A DNA stretch of 64,000 nt, taken from Micromonospora sp. CB01531. GTDB lineage: Bacteria > Actinomycetota > Actinomycetes > Mycobacteriales > Micromonosporaceae. Positions within the stretch are counted from its first letter, which is position 1, and each line of letters opens with the position of its first letter. Of this stretch, positions 9,575-17,972 are shown piece after piece. The stretch is from the NCBI RefSeq assembly GCF_001905095.1, contig NZ_LWLS01000062.1, positions 62,001 to 126,000 of the forward strand, written 5' to 3'. The notes beneath the pieces were generated by a model that ran no database searches, had not been told where the DNA came from, and worked only from the letters and a program-made list of their open reading frames with translations. Made by a program: the position numbers and the translations under genes.

Positions 9575-10633
9575 TCAGCGCATTTCGACGACCTGGTCCG
9601 GGTGGGCCGCCGTCCATTCATCGAGCCGGTCGGCGCGCAGCGCGTCGAGGAATCCCGGGGCCAGCGCGGGGTCGAGCCCGAACCCGTAGGGCGGTCTGTC
9701 CACGTTCCGGACCGGCAGGCCGACCGCGACCGGCTCGCCGGTGGCTGCCTTCCCCGCGACCTGGACCAGCGTCGGTAGGAAGATGTCCCCGGTGTCGATG
9801 GCCAGGCCGGCGCCGGCCTGCGTGATCAGCTTGCTGAGCAGCGCGGGGTTCGTCAGCGCCCCCTGCTCGTGGATCCGGCGGAGCAGCCCGGCCGCGTACC
9901 GCTCGGCGTTCCGGTCCCGGTCCAGGCTGCCGTCGGGCATGTTGAGGCGCTGCCGGAGCACGTCCACCGCCGCAGCGCCGTCGAGTTGCTGACAGCCGGC
10001 GGGATAGGCCCGCAGGGTGTGGTACGACCGGATCCGGTTCGGCAGGCAGACCCTTACGCCGCCGACCGCGTCGGTGAGTTCGCGCGCGCCCTGGTAGGTC
10101 AGCACCGCACCGGCGTCGATCCGTACGCCGGTGACCTGGGAGACCACCTGCCGGGTGGCGTCGTAGCCGGCGGCCAGGTCGGTCTTCGCCGGCGCGGCAC
10201 CGCTGGCGAAGGACTTGTTGAGCTTGTCCGTCCCCCGGCCGGGGAGCGGCACCAGCAGATCGCGCGGGAGGGAGACGAGGTAGAACCGGCTCCGGTCGAC
10301 CGGGATGTGCACCAGCAGTATGGAGTCGGCCCGCCGGGAGTTGTCCGGCCCCGCCGCGTCCACCCCGAGCATCAGCAGGTTCAGCGCGCCGGTGGGCGCC
10401 GGCGGTGCCGGCTCGGTGAGCAGGTTCGCGGTCTCCGGCGGCCGTGGCGCCATCGCCGTGAAGCCGGCCACGGCGGTGGCCACCACCGCGAGCGCGGTGC
10501 CGCCGAGCCGGAGGCGGAATCGGCGCCGCCGGCGGCGGACCACGGTCCGGTCGATGGCGGCCCGAACCGGGCCGGCGGGCGGGGCCAGCGACTCGTGCCG
10601 CGCGAAGGCGGCTCGCAGGTCGTCCTCGATCAT
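9575..10633 (-). CDS. LytR-CpsA-Psr (LCP) family protein
   Basis: A 352-residue type II membrane protein. After a basic cytoplasmic stretch (VVRRRRRRFRLRL), one hydrophobic helix lies near residues 45-62. The LCP catalytic domain follows: LNLLMLGVDAAG, SRRADSILLVHIPVDRSRFYLVSLPRDL, GTDKLNKSFASG and the YQGARELTDAVGGVRV segment. LCP enzymes transfer undecaprenyl-linked glycopolymers such as teichoic acid or arabinogalactan to peptidoglycan; the acceptor here is unknown. ATG 10633 overlaps the stop of the sigma gene by 4 nt, so the two are translationally coupled. That pairing suggests the LCP protein is a sigma-linked envelope function, possibly acting as the sigma factor's membrane partner. 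Confidence 0.85.
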   Translation of the reverse strand: MIEDDLRAAFARHESLAPPAGPVRAAIDRTVVRRRRRRFRLRLGGTALAVVATAVAGFTAMAPRPPETANLLTEPAPPAPTGALNLLMLGVDAAGPDNSRRADSILLVHIPVDRSRFYLVSLPRDLLVPLPGRGTDKLNKSFASGAAPAKTDLAAGYDATRQVVSQVTGVRIDAGAVLTYQGARELTDAVGGVRVCLPNRIRSYHTLRAYPAGCQQLDGAAAVDVLRQRLNMPDGSLDRDRNAERYAAGLLRRIHEQGALTNPALLSKLITQAGAGLAIDTGDIFLPTLVQVAGKAATGEPVAVGLPVRNVDRPPYGFGLDPALAPGFLDALRADRLDEWTAAHPDQVVEMR

Positions 10634-11115
10634 GAGCAGACCTCCACGTACTCGGCTCGGAGGGTGGCCAGCGCGCGGGAGATGCAGGACCGGACGGTCC
10701 CGACGGCGCAGCCGAGGATCTCGGCGATCTCCGCGTCGGGCAGGTCCTCGTAGTACCGAAGCACCAGCGTGGCGCGCTGCCGTCGGGGCAGCCGGGACAG
10801 CCAGGACCAGACCTGGTCGCGATCCACCGCGGCCTGCGCATGGTCGGTCGGCGCCGGCACCGCCGCGTCCGGTTCGCCGCGCAGCAGCACCCGGCGGGCC
10901 CACGAGCCGCGCCGCCAGTCGACGTACTGGTTGGTGAGCATCCGGCGGACGTACCGCTCCGGGGCGTCGCTACGGGCCACCCGCCGCCAGTTCAGATGGA
11001 CCCGCACCATGGTGTCCTGCACCAGGTCCTGCGCCTGGTGCGGATCGCCGGTCAGCATGACCGCGTACCGCAGCAGGGCATCCAGCCGCGCGTCGGCGAA
11101 CTCCTCGTACGTCAT
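10630..11115 (-). CDS. SigE-family ECF RNA polymerase sigma factor
   Basis: A 161-residue ECF sigma factor of the actinobacterial SigE (SigE70) subfamily. Region 2 spans about residues 5-75 (RYAVMLTGDPHQAQDLVQDTMVRV, then YVRRMLTNQYVDWRR). Region 4 is at 100-155 (LPRRQRATLVLRYYEDLPDAEIAEILG then GTVRSCISRALATLR). ATG 11115 is chosen because GGGAGG lies 5 nt upstream; the GTG six bases earlier overlaps that ribosome site. No separate anti-sigma gene is present; the coupled downstream LCP protein has a cytoplasmic head of about 40 residues that could play that role (inference). Divergent to it are the LPITG proteins, which are plausible targets. Confidence 0.9.
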   Translation of the reverse strand: MTYEEFADARLDALLRYAVMLTGDPHQAQDLVQDTMVRVHLNWRRVARSDAPERYVRRMLTNQYVDWRRGSWARRVLLRGEPDAAVPAPTDHAQAAVDRDQVWSWLSRLPRRQRATLVLRYYEDLPDAEIAEILGCAVGTVRSCISRALATLRAEYVEVCS

Positions 11116-11235
11116 CTGCACCTCCCGGTGTCCCGACTGATTGACGGACCCGGGGCGGCCGAAGATTGCACACCCGGGCGATCAACCTTTTGGTCGGTTC
11201 GGCAAGCCAACCAGTCAGTCAGGACAGCAGCGCGA

Positions 11236-11252
11236 CTTAAAGATTCTTTAAG
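11236..11252. promoter_or_regulatory. AT-rich inverted repeat upstream of the first LPITG gene
   Basis: CTTAAAG-ATT-CTTTAAG is a perfect 7-3-7 inverted repeat, very AT-rich in a region of about 70% GC. It lies 41 nt before ATG 11294 in the divergent region with the sigma gene. It is a candidate operator or promoter element; no regulator is identified. Confidence 0.5.
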
Positions 11253-11293
11253 CTCCACGGACTCCCCCTGAAAATTCGCTGGAGGAACCCCAC

Positions 11294-12871
11294 ATGCTCA
11301 GCAACTCCACCCGGCGCTGGCTCGCCGGGTTGGGCGTCGCAGGCGCGTTCGTCGCCGCCTCCGCCACCCCCGCCGCAGCCGCCCCGGCCAGCCCCCAGAT
11401 CTACACCTTCTTCCCGGACACCACCGTCGCCGTCGGCTCCGCCGGCGTGGTGAAGTCCGCGTTCCTCTACGCCGAAGAGCCCGTCACGCTGCGCGACCTC
11501 TCGATCCGGTACGACTACCGGACGCTGGCCGGTAAGGTCACGCTCACCGGCGAGAACGACAGCGACGACTGCACTACGCCGGAGGCGGGCGTGCTCGTCT
11601 GCCGGGAGCACTTCGACGTGGTCGTCGACCCGTACTTCGGTGGTTTCCCGACCAACGTGAAGATCGCGCCGACCGACGCTGCCAACCTCGACGACAAGGG
11701 CGACCTGAAGATCACCGTCCAGACGGGCGACACCGACCGGGCGACCTGGACGTCCCAGATCCGGGTCGGCGAGGGCGTCGACCTGGCGGGCGGCGAGCCC
11801 ACCGAACTCAGCGTCGACATCGCGAAAAACAACGGCAACTTCTCGGCGCCGGTCACGGTGAGCAACGTGGGCGAGACCACTGCCAAGGGTGTGGTCGCCC
11901 TGTTCGACCATGACTGGGCAATCACCCCCACCGAACGATGGAACAACTGCTACTACCTCGACGACATCCTCATCGCCTGTGAGTTCAGCGAAGAGATCGC
12001 GCCGGGCGCGACCCGCTCCGCCACGTTCCAGTACGCCATCCGGCCGGACACCTACGCGCCGGGCACGGCGTACGGCTACACGCAGTTCATCACCCCGGGT
12101 GACTTCGAGGACCTGATCGGTGCTGCCAAGAAGGCCGGCATCAAGACCGCGAAGCGGGGCACCGGGTCGAAGCTGACCCTCGGGAAGGCCACTGCCGCCC
12201 GCAACCGGGCCGCGCAGACCGACGTCGACCCCACGAACAACTTCTCCGAGCTGACCGTGCGCGTCCAGGGCAAGCATGGCGCCGACCTCGAGGCGATCGG
12301 GGCCAAGCTGAGCGGCGAGAAGGGTGCCGTGGTCGAGGCGCTTCTCGGCGTCCGCAACAACGGTCCGGCCACGCTGGACCGCAACCGCGTCGGCTCCGAC
12401 ATCACCTTCGTCGACGTCACCGTGCCCACCGGCACCACCGCCATCGACGTGCCGTGGGACTGCGTCCCGTTCCAGGGCGACGGCACCAAGTTCGACGACG
12501 CCGCCGGCAAGCCGGGGGCGGCCAAGTACCGCTGCTTCACGGGTCCGGTTCTCTTCGCGGGCGAGACGATGGAAACGCCGTTCCGCTTCCGGATCGACAA
12601 GGTCGTGCCGAACGCCACCGGCAGCGTGCAGATCAATGCCGAGTGCAAGTGCGACGGCGGCTTCAAGGACGACCTGAACCCGGCCAACGACCTCGCCAAG
12701 ATCGTCGTAAACGCGGCTGGCGGCGCTGGCGGAGGCGAGAGTGACGGCGGCACCCTGCCGATCACCGGCAGCTCAACCGGCCTGATCGCCGGCATCGGCG
12801 CCCTGCTCCTCGCGGCCGGCGCGGGTGGCTACGTCATGGCCCGCCGCCGCAAGACCCGCTTCGTCGCCTGA
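11294..12871 (+). CDS. Secreted cell-wall protein with LPITG sorting signal (copy 1)
   Basis: A 525-residue exported protein. A signal peptide of about 35 residues (TRRWLAGLGVAGAFVAASA then AAAAPAS) precedes a beta-rich ectodomain with repeated Ig/DUF11-like modules: GVDLAGGEPTELSVDI, PVTVSNVGETTAKGVV and VRNNGPATLDRNRV. The C-terminus has LPITG at 488-492, a hydrophobic helix and the tail ARRRKTRFVA, a classic sortase substrate. Cys residues occur in pairs (NNCYYLDDILIACE; CKCDGG). GGAGGAACCCCAC precedes ATG 11294. The next gene is a paralogue of identical length. No sortase gene is in the window. Role: surface-anchored protein, ligand unknown. Confidence 0.88.
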   Translation: MLSNSTRRWLAGLGVAGAFVAASATPAAAAPASPQIYTFFPDTTVAVGSAGVVKSAFLYAEEPVTLRDLSIRYDYRTLAGKVTLTGENDSDDCTTPEAGVLVCREHFDVVVDPYFGGFPTNVKIAPTDAANLDDKGDLKITVQTGDTDRATWTSQIRVGEGVDLAGGEPTELSVDIAKNNGNFSAPVTVSNVGETTAKGVVALFDHDWAITPTERWNNCYYLDDILIACEFSEEIAPGATRSATFQYAIRPDTYAPGTAYGYTQFITPGDFEDLIGAAKKAGIKTAKRGTGSKLTLGKATAARNRAAQTDVDPTNNFSELTVRVQGKHGADLEAIGAKLSGEKGAVVEALLGVRNNGPATLDRNRVGSDITFVDVTVPTGTTAIDVPWDCVPFQGDGTKFDDAAGKPGAAKYRCFTGPVLFAGETMETPFRFRIDKVVPNATGSVQINAECKCDGGFKDDLNPANDLAKIVVNAAGGAGGGESDGGTLPITGSSTGLIAGIGALLLAAGAGGYVMARRRKTRFVA

Positions 12872-12894
12872 TCCGTACACCTCAGTAGGACGAA

Positions 12895-12927
12895 GGTGCC
12901 CCGCCGACCCAAGGCCGGCGGGGCACC
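12895..12927 (+). terminator. Terminator between the two LPITG genes
   Basis: Perfect 12-bp stem GGTGCCCCGCCG / CGGCGGGGCACC with a 9-nt loop, 24 bp after the first stop. Nearly the same stem follows the second copy, so the terminator was duplicated with the gene. Confidence 0.8.
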
Positions 12928-12958
12928 GCTATATCTATCCCTCGGGAGGATCCCCCAC

Positions 12959-14536
12959 ATGTTCAGCAACCCCACCCGGCGATGGCTGGCCGGGCTCGGC
13001 GTCGCAGGCGCGCTGTTCGCCGCCTCCGCCGTCCCCGCCGTCGCGGCCCCCGGGGTCCCACTGTCCGACCGACAGGCCACCGAGTTCGGGCTGTACGCGA
13101 ACAACGTCATCGTCGCTACGGACGGGCCCATGAAATGGGTGCGGCTCGACTCGCTGGCAACCGAGCCGTTGACGAGCTACACGGTAGAGGTGGACCGCAG
13201 CGCGGTCCAAAGCTTCGCCCATGTGCAGTCAGGGGGGTTCAACAACGGCGCCTGCCGGGAGGACGGCCCGATCCTGAGCTGCACGGTCGAGGACGACGAC
13301 GAGCGCGACACCAGGCTTCTCGTGCTGCCCGTGGTTGCCAAGGACACGGCCAAGCCCGGGCAGCACGGTGACCTCACCTTCACCGTCTCCACCCCCTACG
13401 CTGGCACCCAGACCTTCCGCTCCACGGTCACCATCGGCGAGGGTGTCGACCTGGCCGCCGGACCCACGATGGAGATGAAGGGCGCGCCCGGCGAGACGGT
13501 CCGGGCCCCGATCAGGGTTTTCAACGTGGGTAAGACGACCGCGGACGGAGCCGTCCTTTTCTTCTACGGCCCCGCCCACTTCATCCCCTCGAAGCACTAC
13601 GAGAACTGCGAGTACTCCGTCACGCGCTTCAAGGACCACGCCTTCGCCTGCACCTTCGACGAGCCGCTCGCGCCGGGCGTGACCGCCGTCGTCGACTCGT
13701 CGTTCGGCTTCACGATTCCGTCCGACGCCTGGGCGCCGAACAGGCAGGAGGCCAGCCAGCGCTGGCTGACCCGGGCCGAGTGGCAGGACTTCCGGAACGA
13801 CCCAGTCTTCGGCCAGTTCCAGAAGGGCACCGGACCGACGCTGAAGCTGGCGACGCAGGTCAGGGTCCAGTCGACGCCGCAGACCAATATCAGCCCGGAC
13901 AACGGCGCCGACATGTGGCTCGTGGTGACCGGTGACCAGAAGGCAGACGTGGTCGCCGACGGCGCCAGCGTCACCGGCACGGTCGGCAGCACCGTCCCGG
14001 TCACGGTCGGCTGGACCGACAACGGGCCGGCGGCCGCCACCGCCACGGCGCTGGTGGAGATCCCGGCCGGTGCCTACGCGGCGAAGGTGCCGGACCGGTG
14101 CGTGCCCAGGGACTACAACGGCGACCTCGACCGTAAGCCGGTCAACATGCCCGGCTTCGCGGCGTACGTGTGCGATGACTCGACCATGCTGCACAAGGGC
14201 GACAAGGTGACGCTCGAGTTCGCGCTCCGCATCGACAAGGCGGGTCCGCTAACCGGTCTGATCGCGGTGAACCCCGGCCCCGGCGAGACCGATCTCAACC
14301 CGGCCAACGACACCGCCAAGATCCTGGTCAACGCCCCCGGCGGTGGCGAGGGCGATGGCGACAACGGCCCGGGCAGCGGCGGCGGTAACGGCGGTGGCGA
14401 GGGCGGTGACGGCGGCTCCCTGCCGATTACCGGTAGCTCTACCGGCCTGATCGCCGGCATCGGTGCCCTGCTGCTGGTCGCCGGGCTGGGCGGCTACCTG
14501 GTGGCCCGCCGCCGCAAGACCCGCTTCGTCGCCTGA
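12959..14536 (+). CDS. Secreted cell-wall protein with LPITG sorting signal (copy 2)
   Basis: A 525-residue paralogue of the preceding gene. ATG 12959 is taken rather than the upstream GTG 12896, because that GTG lies within the terminator stem and GGGAGG occurs before 12959. The signal peptide is nearly identical (NPTRRWLAGLGVAGALFAASA). The ectodomain is diverged but co-linear: GEGVDLAAGPTMEM, VFNVGKTTADGAV, DNGPAAATATALVEIP and LNPANDTAKILVNAPGG. A Gly-rich spacer (residues about 462-485, longer than in copy 1) leads to LPITG at 488-492 and an almost identical anchor ending RRRKTRFVA. Near-identity at both ends with a diverged middle suggests tandem duplication followed by diversification of the exposed part. 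Confidence 0.88.
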   Translation: MFSNPTRRWLAGLGVAGALFAASAVPAVAAPGVPLSDRQATEFGLYANNVIVATDGPMKWVRLDSLATEPLTSYTVEVDRSAVQSFAHVQSGGFNNGACREDGPILSCTVEDDDERDTRLLVLPVVAKDTAKPGQHGDLTFTVSTPYAGTQTFRSTVTIGEGVDLAAGPTMEMKGAPGETVRAPIRVFNVGKTTADGAVLFFYGPAHFIPSKHYENCEYSVTRFKDHAFACTFDEPLAPGVTAVVDSSFGFTIPSDAWAPNRQEASQRWLTRAEWQDFRNDPVFGQFQKGTGPTLKLATQVRVQSTPQTNISPDNGADMWLVVTGDQKADVVADGASVTGTVGSTVPVTVGWTDNGPAAATATALVEIPAGAYAAKVPDRCVPRDYNGDLDRKPVNMPGFAAYVCDDSTMLHKGDKVTLEFALRIDKAGPLTGLIAVNPGPGETDLNPANDTAKILVNAPGGGEGDGDNGPGSGGGNGGGEGGDGGSLPITGSSTGLIAGIGALLLVAGLGGYLVARRRKTRFVA

Positions 14537-14559
14537 CCCGAGGCACCCAACGAAACCAA

Positions 14560-14593
14560 GGTGCCCCGCCGACCCCCCGGTCGGCGGGGCACC
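14560..14593 (+). terminator. Terminator after the second LPITG gene
   Basis: Perfect 15-bp stem GGTGCCCCGCCGACC / GGTCGGCGGGGCACC with a CCCC loop. Its first 12 pairs match the terminator after copy 1. Confidence 0.85.
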
Positions 14594-14630
14594 CTGCATT
14601 TCCGGGTCGCCCCGACAGACGTACCCCACC

Positions 14631-14672
14631 AGCGGCAGCGGCAGCGGCAGCGGCAGCGGCAGCGGCAGCGGC
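14631..14672. repeat. Hexanucleotide microsatellite (AGCGGC)7
   Basis: Seven perfect tandem copies of AGCGGC (42 bp) in the noncoding stretch 14537-14917, after the terminator and before the palindrome at 14800. No open gene covers it. Length variation between strains would be expected. Confidence 0.9.
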
Positions 14673-14799
14673 ACTGAACCGCACCGCACGGACGACGGAC
14701 GACCACCGACGGGTTTCCGGGGGCCCGGGGTGTCGACGTTCCTGGCCTGCGAGTCCGAGCCCGTCGACCCCCGCCTGTGATCCCCACGGCAGGAGCAGA

Positions 14800-14849
14800 T
14801 TCACGGAAAGAGTGGCTGTTCGACGCCGCATGGCCACTCTTTCCGTGAA
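14800..14849. repeat. Dispersed palindrome, copy A
   Basis: Perfect 17-bp arms (TTCACGGAAAGAGTGGC and its complement) at 14800-14816 and 14833-14849 with a 16-nt loop, 68 bp before the DedA gene. Related elements occur near 45369 and 54963. It may be a mobile-type intergenic palindrome or a transcript end. Confidence 0.8.
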
Positions 14850-14917
14850 AGTACGGCTTCCCGCGCCGGCCGGGTGCCCGGTCCGGCGTGAGGCCAGGCC
14901 GGGCCCAGGTACCCTTT

Positions 14918-15724
14918 GTGGCCGTGGACACAGCAGAGAAGACCCGGATGCTCTCCGAAAGCGTGGCGCTGAACCCGCTCGATCCGAAGGACCTGATCCA
15001 CACCTTCGGGTTGGTCGGCGTCTGGGTGATCCTCTTCGCCGAGACCGGCCTGCTGGTCGGCTTCTTCTTCCCGGGCGACTCGCTGCTCTTCCTGGCCGGG
15101 GTGGCCGCCTCGCCGGTGGCGGACGCGATCTTCGGCGCCGGCACCCGGCTGAACCTGGTCGCGCTGCTGGTCGGCGGGCCGCTCTGCGCGATCATCGGCG
15201 CGCAGCTCGGGCATTGGTTCGGGGCCCGGTACGGCCGGCGGATGTTCGAGCGCCCCAACTCCCGCCTGTTCAAGCGGGAGTACGTGGAGAAGGCCGAGTA
15301 CTACTTCCAGAAGTTCGGCCCGGCGAAGGCCGTGGTGCTGGCCCGCTTCATCCCGATCGTGCGGACCTTCCTCAACCCGGTGGCCGGGGTGCTCGGCATG
15401 CCGGCCCGGCAGTTCCTGCTCTGGAACGTCGTCGGCGCGATCCTCTGGGTGGACGGCATCCTGCTGGTCGGCTACCTGCTGGCCGACCAGATCTACAACG
15501 CCATCGGCGACAAGATCGACCGGTACATCCTGCCGGTGGTCGCCCTGATCATCGTGATCTCGGTGCTGCCGATCTTCTTCGAGTTCCTCCGCGACCGGCG
15601 GGCGCGCAAGCGCGGCGAGGCCGCCGCGGTGGTCGCCGCCTCCAGCGCGGCAGGCGCGGCCGAGGCGTACCGGGACGCCCTGCGGGACGACGACCACCGA
15701 CGCCGCGGCCCGCAGGATCGCTGA
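14918..15724 (+). CDS. DedA family membrane protein
   Basis: A 268-residue polytopic protein of the DedA/SNARE-associated family, now viewed as lipid-carrier flippases or scramblases needed for envelope homeostasis. Motifs: LFAETGLLVGFFFPGDSLLFLAG in the first helix pair, GAQLGHWFGARYGRRMFERPNSRLFKREY, and the family signature ARFIPIVRTFLNPVAGVLGM with conserved Arg and Pro. Hydrophobic helices continue to about residue 225; the tail is polar (KRGEAAAV to RRRGPQDR). The start is uncertain: GTG 14918, GTG 14924 and ATG 14948 are in frame and none has a strong ribosome site. A long hairpin ends the gene. Confidence 0.88.
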   Translation: MAVDTAEKTRMLSESVALNPLDPKDLIHTFGLVGVWVILFAETGLLVGFFFPGDSLLFLAGVAASPVADAIFGAGTRLNLVALLVGGPLCAIIGAQLGHWFGARYGRRMFERPNSRLFKREYVEKAEYYFQKFGPAKAVVLARFIPIVRTFLNPVAGVLGMPARQFLLWNVVGAILWVDGILLVGYLLADQIYNAIGDKIDRYILPVVALIIVISVLPIFFEFLRDRRARKRGEAAAVVAASSAAGAAEAYRDALRDDDHRRRGPQDR

Positions 15725-15728
15725 CCGA

Positions 15729-15780
15729 CGTACGCCGGATGGCCGGTCCCCCTCACCGGGGGGCCGGCCATCCGCGTACG
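15729..15780 (+). terminator. Terminator after the DedA gene
   Basis: Long stem (CGTACGCCGGATGGCCGG against CCGGCCATCCGCGTACG, one bulged C) directly after the stop. In the rest of 15781-16020 I see no gene or clear signal. Confidence 0.8.
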
Positions 15781-16020
15781 ACCTGCCGCTCTGCGGGTGG
15801 AACGGGTGACGGGCAGCCGTCACCGTCCGGTGGTGGCGCCACCCCTGGCACGCCACCCATCGCCGCACTCAATCGGGGCGGCCTACGGGACATCCGGGCT
15901 CGGCCGACGGCCACAATTCGGCCGCTGCGCCGCTAGGCGACACGCCGGGCCGAATGAAGGCCGTCTGACGCCGCGCCCTGACCCCGGACAGTCAACCCCG
16001 AAGCTCGGACACGTCCGGTT

Positions 16021-16398
16021 TCAGCGGGCCTTCTTGGTGGCCCGCTTACGCGGCGGGGTCAGCAGATCCGCGATCGTGGCGATCGCGGTCGGCACCAGCC
16101 GGTAGTACGCCCAGACACCGCGCTTCTCCCGCTCCAGCAAGCCGGCCTCGGTGAGGATACGCAGGTGGTGACTGACCGTCGGCTGCGAGAGGCCGAGCGG
16201 CGCGGTGAGGTCACACACGCACGCCTCGCCCTCGGGGGCCGACTGGATCAGGCTGAGCAGCCGCAGCCGGGCGGGGTCGGCGAGGGCCTTGAGGACCCCC
16301 GCGAGCCGCTCGGCGTCGGCACGTTCGATCGGCTCGCCGGCAAGCGGCGAGATCTGAGGCATGGTCATTTCAGCCAACGCAGTTCCCACGTATTCCAT
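16021..16398 (-). CDS. ArsR/SmtB-family metalloregulator
   Basis: A 125-residue winged-helix repressor. ALADPARLRLLSLI begins the HTH core. EACVCDLTAPLGLSQPTVSHHLRIL carries the Cys-x-Cys pair of the alpha3-type metal or arsenite site followed by the recognition helix. EREKRGVWAYYRLVP is the wing, and the tail is basic (RKRATKKAR). Such proteins leave DNA when a metal binds. No metal transporter or arsenite gene is adjacent, so the inducer and targets are unknown. The start is ambiguous: ATG 16398, GTG 16389, ATG 16368 and ATG 16362 are in frame. It lies 57 bp downstream of pyrE on the same strand. Confidence 0.85.
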   Translation of the reverse strand: MEYVGTALAEMTMPQISPLAGEPIERADAERLAGVLKALADPARLRLLSLIQSAPEGEACVCDLTAPLGLSQPTVSHHLRILTEAGLLEREKRGVWAYYRLVPTAIATIADLLTPPRKRATKKAR

Positions 16399-16455
16399 CC
16401 TTCCACCAGCAGCATCGATCCGCCTGCATATCAGCAGATCCGAATCGGCAAACTT

Positions 16456-16995
16456 TTAGGCCACAAGGCCGAGGTCAGCCAACGTATAGGCCGCCCGATA
16501 CGGCAGTCCGGCGGCTCGCACCGCGTCGCCGGCGCCTCGATCAACAATAACCGCAACGCCCACCACCTCAGCCCCGGCCTCACGCAACGCCTCGACGGCG
16601 GTCAACACGCTGCCACCCGTGGTCGAGGTGTCCTCCACCGCCAGGACCCGGCGACCCGCGACATCCGGCCCCTCGACGCGCCGCTGCAGACCGTGCGCCT
16701 TGCCCGTCTTGCGGACCACGAACGCGTCCAGCGGCCGGTCGGTCCCGGCCGAGGCGTGCAGCATCGCGGCGGCGACGGGATCGGCCCCGAGGGTCAGCCC
16801 GCCGACCGCGTCGTACGCCCAGTCGGCGGTCAGGTCACGCATCACCCGGCCGACCAACGGCGCCGCCTGGTGATGGAGCGTGACGCGACGCAGATCCACG
16901 TACCAGTCCGCCTCGCGGCCCGACGAGAGCACCACACGGCCATGGACCACAGCCAGGTCGGTGATGAATTTACGCAGGTCGTCGTGGTCCTCCAT
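16456..16995 (-). CDS. pyrE: Orotate phosphoribosyltransferase
   Basis: Joins orotate and PRPP to give OMP in pyrimidine synthesis. It has 179 residues from ATG 16995 (MEDHDDLRKFITDLAVVHG). A longer frame to 17052 begins with TTG and adds a non-homologous head, so it was rejected. Motifs: LSSGREADWYVDLRRVTLHH, GGLTLGADPVAAAM and VVRKTGKAHG. The PRPP-binding segment RRVLAVEDTSTTGGSVLTAVEALREAG has Glu-Asp and the TTGGS phosphate loop. No obvious Shine-Dalgarno precedes the ATG, so the mRNA may be leaderless. The arsR gene follows. Confidence 0.93.
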   Translation of the reverse strand: MEDHDDLRKFITDLAVVHGRVVLSSGREADWYVDLRRVTLHHQAAPLVGRVMRDLTADWAYDAVGGLTLGADPVAAAMLHASAGTDRPLDAFVVRKTGKAHGLQRRVEGPDVAGRRVLAVEDTSTTGGSVLTAVEALREAGAEVVGVAVIVDRGAGDAVRAAGLPYRAAYTLADLGLVA

Positions 16996-17162
16996 GGCGA
17001 TAGAGGGTACTTCGCGAGTCTGGGAGGTGTGTGTGGGGTCCTCCCGGGTCAACCCTGCGGGCGACCGACGACTGGCTATGCCCGACTACGCTGTGCGACC
17101 GTCCATCCGGGTTGCCGGACGATGATCCCGGCGACGGGAACGCCCACGCGACCGGCCGGCGG

Positions 17163-17972
17163 TCAGTCGCGACCCCGGCCGACCCGCCCCCGGGTGTCCC
17201 GGGAGACGCCGCGCAGCAGCCGTCGCGGCGCGTGCCGCAGGCCCGCCACGGCCAGCTTGTACTTCCAGTTCGGCACGCTGACCAACTTGCCTTTCCGCAG
17301 GTCACGCAGCCCTTCTTCGACCACCTCGGCGGGCCGCAGCCACATCCAGCCGGGGGTGCGCGACATGTCGATGCCGGCGCGCTCGTGGTAGCCGGTGCGG
17401 GTGTAGCCGGGACAGAGCGCCATCACCCGCACGCCGAGCGGCGCCACCGACTGGCCCATCGACTCACTGAAGTTCGTCACCCACGCCTTGCTGGCCGAGT
17501 ACGTCGATCCGGGCATGGGCACGCCGAAACCCGCAACGGAAGAGACATTTATCACTGCCCCACTGCCCCGCTCGATCATCGACGGGAGAGCCGCGTGGGT
17601 CAGCCGGAGCACGGCCAGCACGTTCAACCGCAGCAGCCGGGCCTCGTCCTCGACCGTCGAGCGGACGAACGGGGTGTTCAGGCTGATGCCCGCGTTGTTC
17701 ACCAGCAGCCCGACCGGCGGCTCGGCGACGAGGCGGCGTTCCACCACCGAACAGCCGTCGTCGGTGGACAGATCCGCGGAAATCGTCTCGACCTGGCGGT
17801 CGTACCGCCCGCTGAGTTCGGCGGCGGTGGCGGCGAGCCGGCCGGCGTCCCGGGCCACCAGGACCAGGTCCCAGCCGTCGGCGGCGAGCCGGCGGGCGAA
17901 CGCCTCGCCGATGCCCAGGCTGGCGCCCGTGATCAACGCGCGGCGCGGGGAGGGGAGCGATTCGTCGGTCAC
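17163..17972 (-). CDS. Short-chain dehydrogenase/reductase (SDR)
   Basis: A 269-residue classical SDR: NAD(P) motif TGASLGIGEAF (Gly-x3-Gly-x-Gly) near residue 15, NNAG, catalytic Ser in NVSSVAGFG, and YxxxK as YSASK near residue 157. After ALCPGYTRTGYHERAG the C-terminus is basic (RHAPRRLLRG), resembling the DltE/YqjQ type that may associate with membranes. The substrate is unknown. GTG 17972 overlaps the stop of the upstream membrane gene by 4 nt (GTGA), so the genes are translationally coupled. Confidence 0.88.
   Translation of the reverse strand: MTDESLPSPRRALITGASLGIGEAFARRLAADGWDLVLVARDAGRLAATAAELSGRYDRQVETISADLSTDDGCSVVERRLVAEPPVGLLVNNAGISLNTPFVRSTVEDEARLLRLNVLAVLRLTHAALPSMIERGSGAVINVSSVAGFGVPMPGSTYSASKAWVTNFSESMGQSVAPLGVRVMALCPGYTRTGYHERAGIDMSRTPGWMWLRPAEVVEEGLRDLRKGKLVSVPNWKYKLAVAGLRHAPRRLLRGVSRDTRGRVGRGRD

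Noticed and set aside
14631..14672. Possible CRISPR-like repeat
   Set aside because: The units are 6 bp with no spacers; it is a simple microsatellite.
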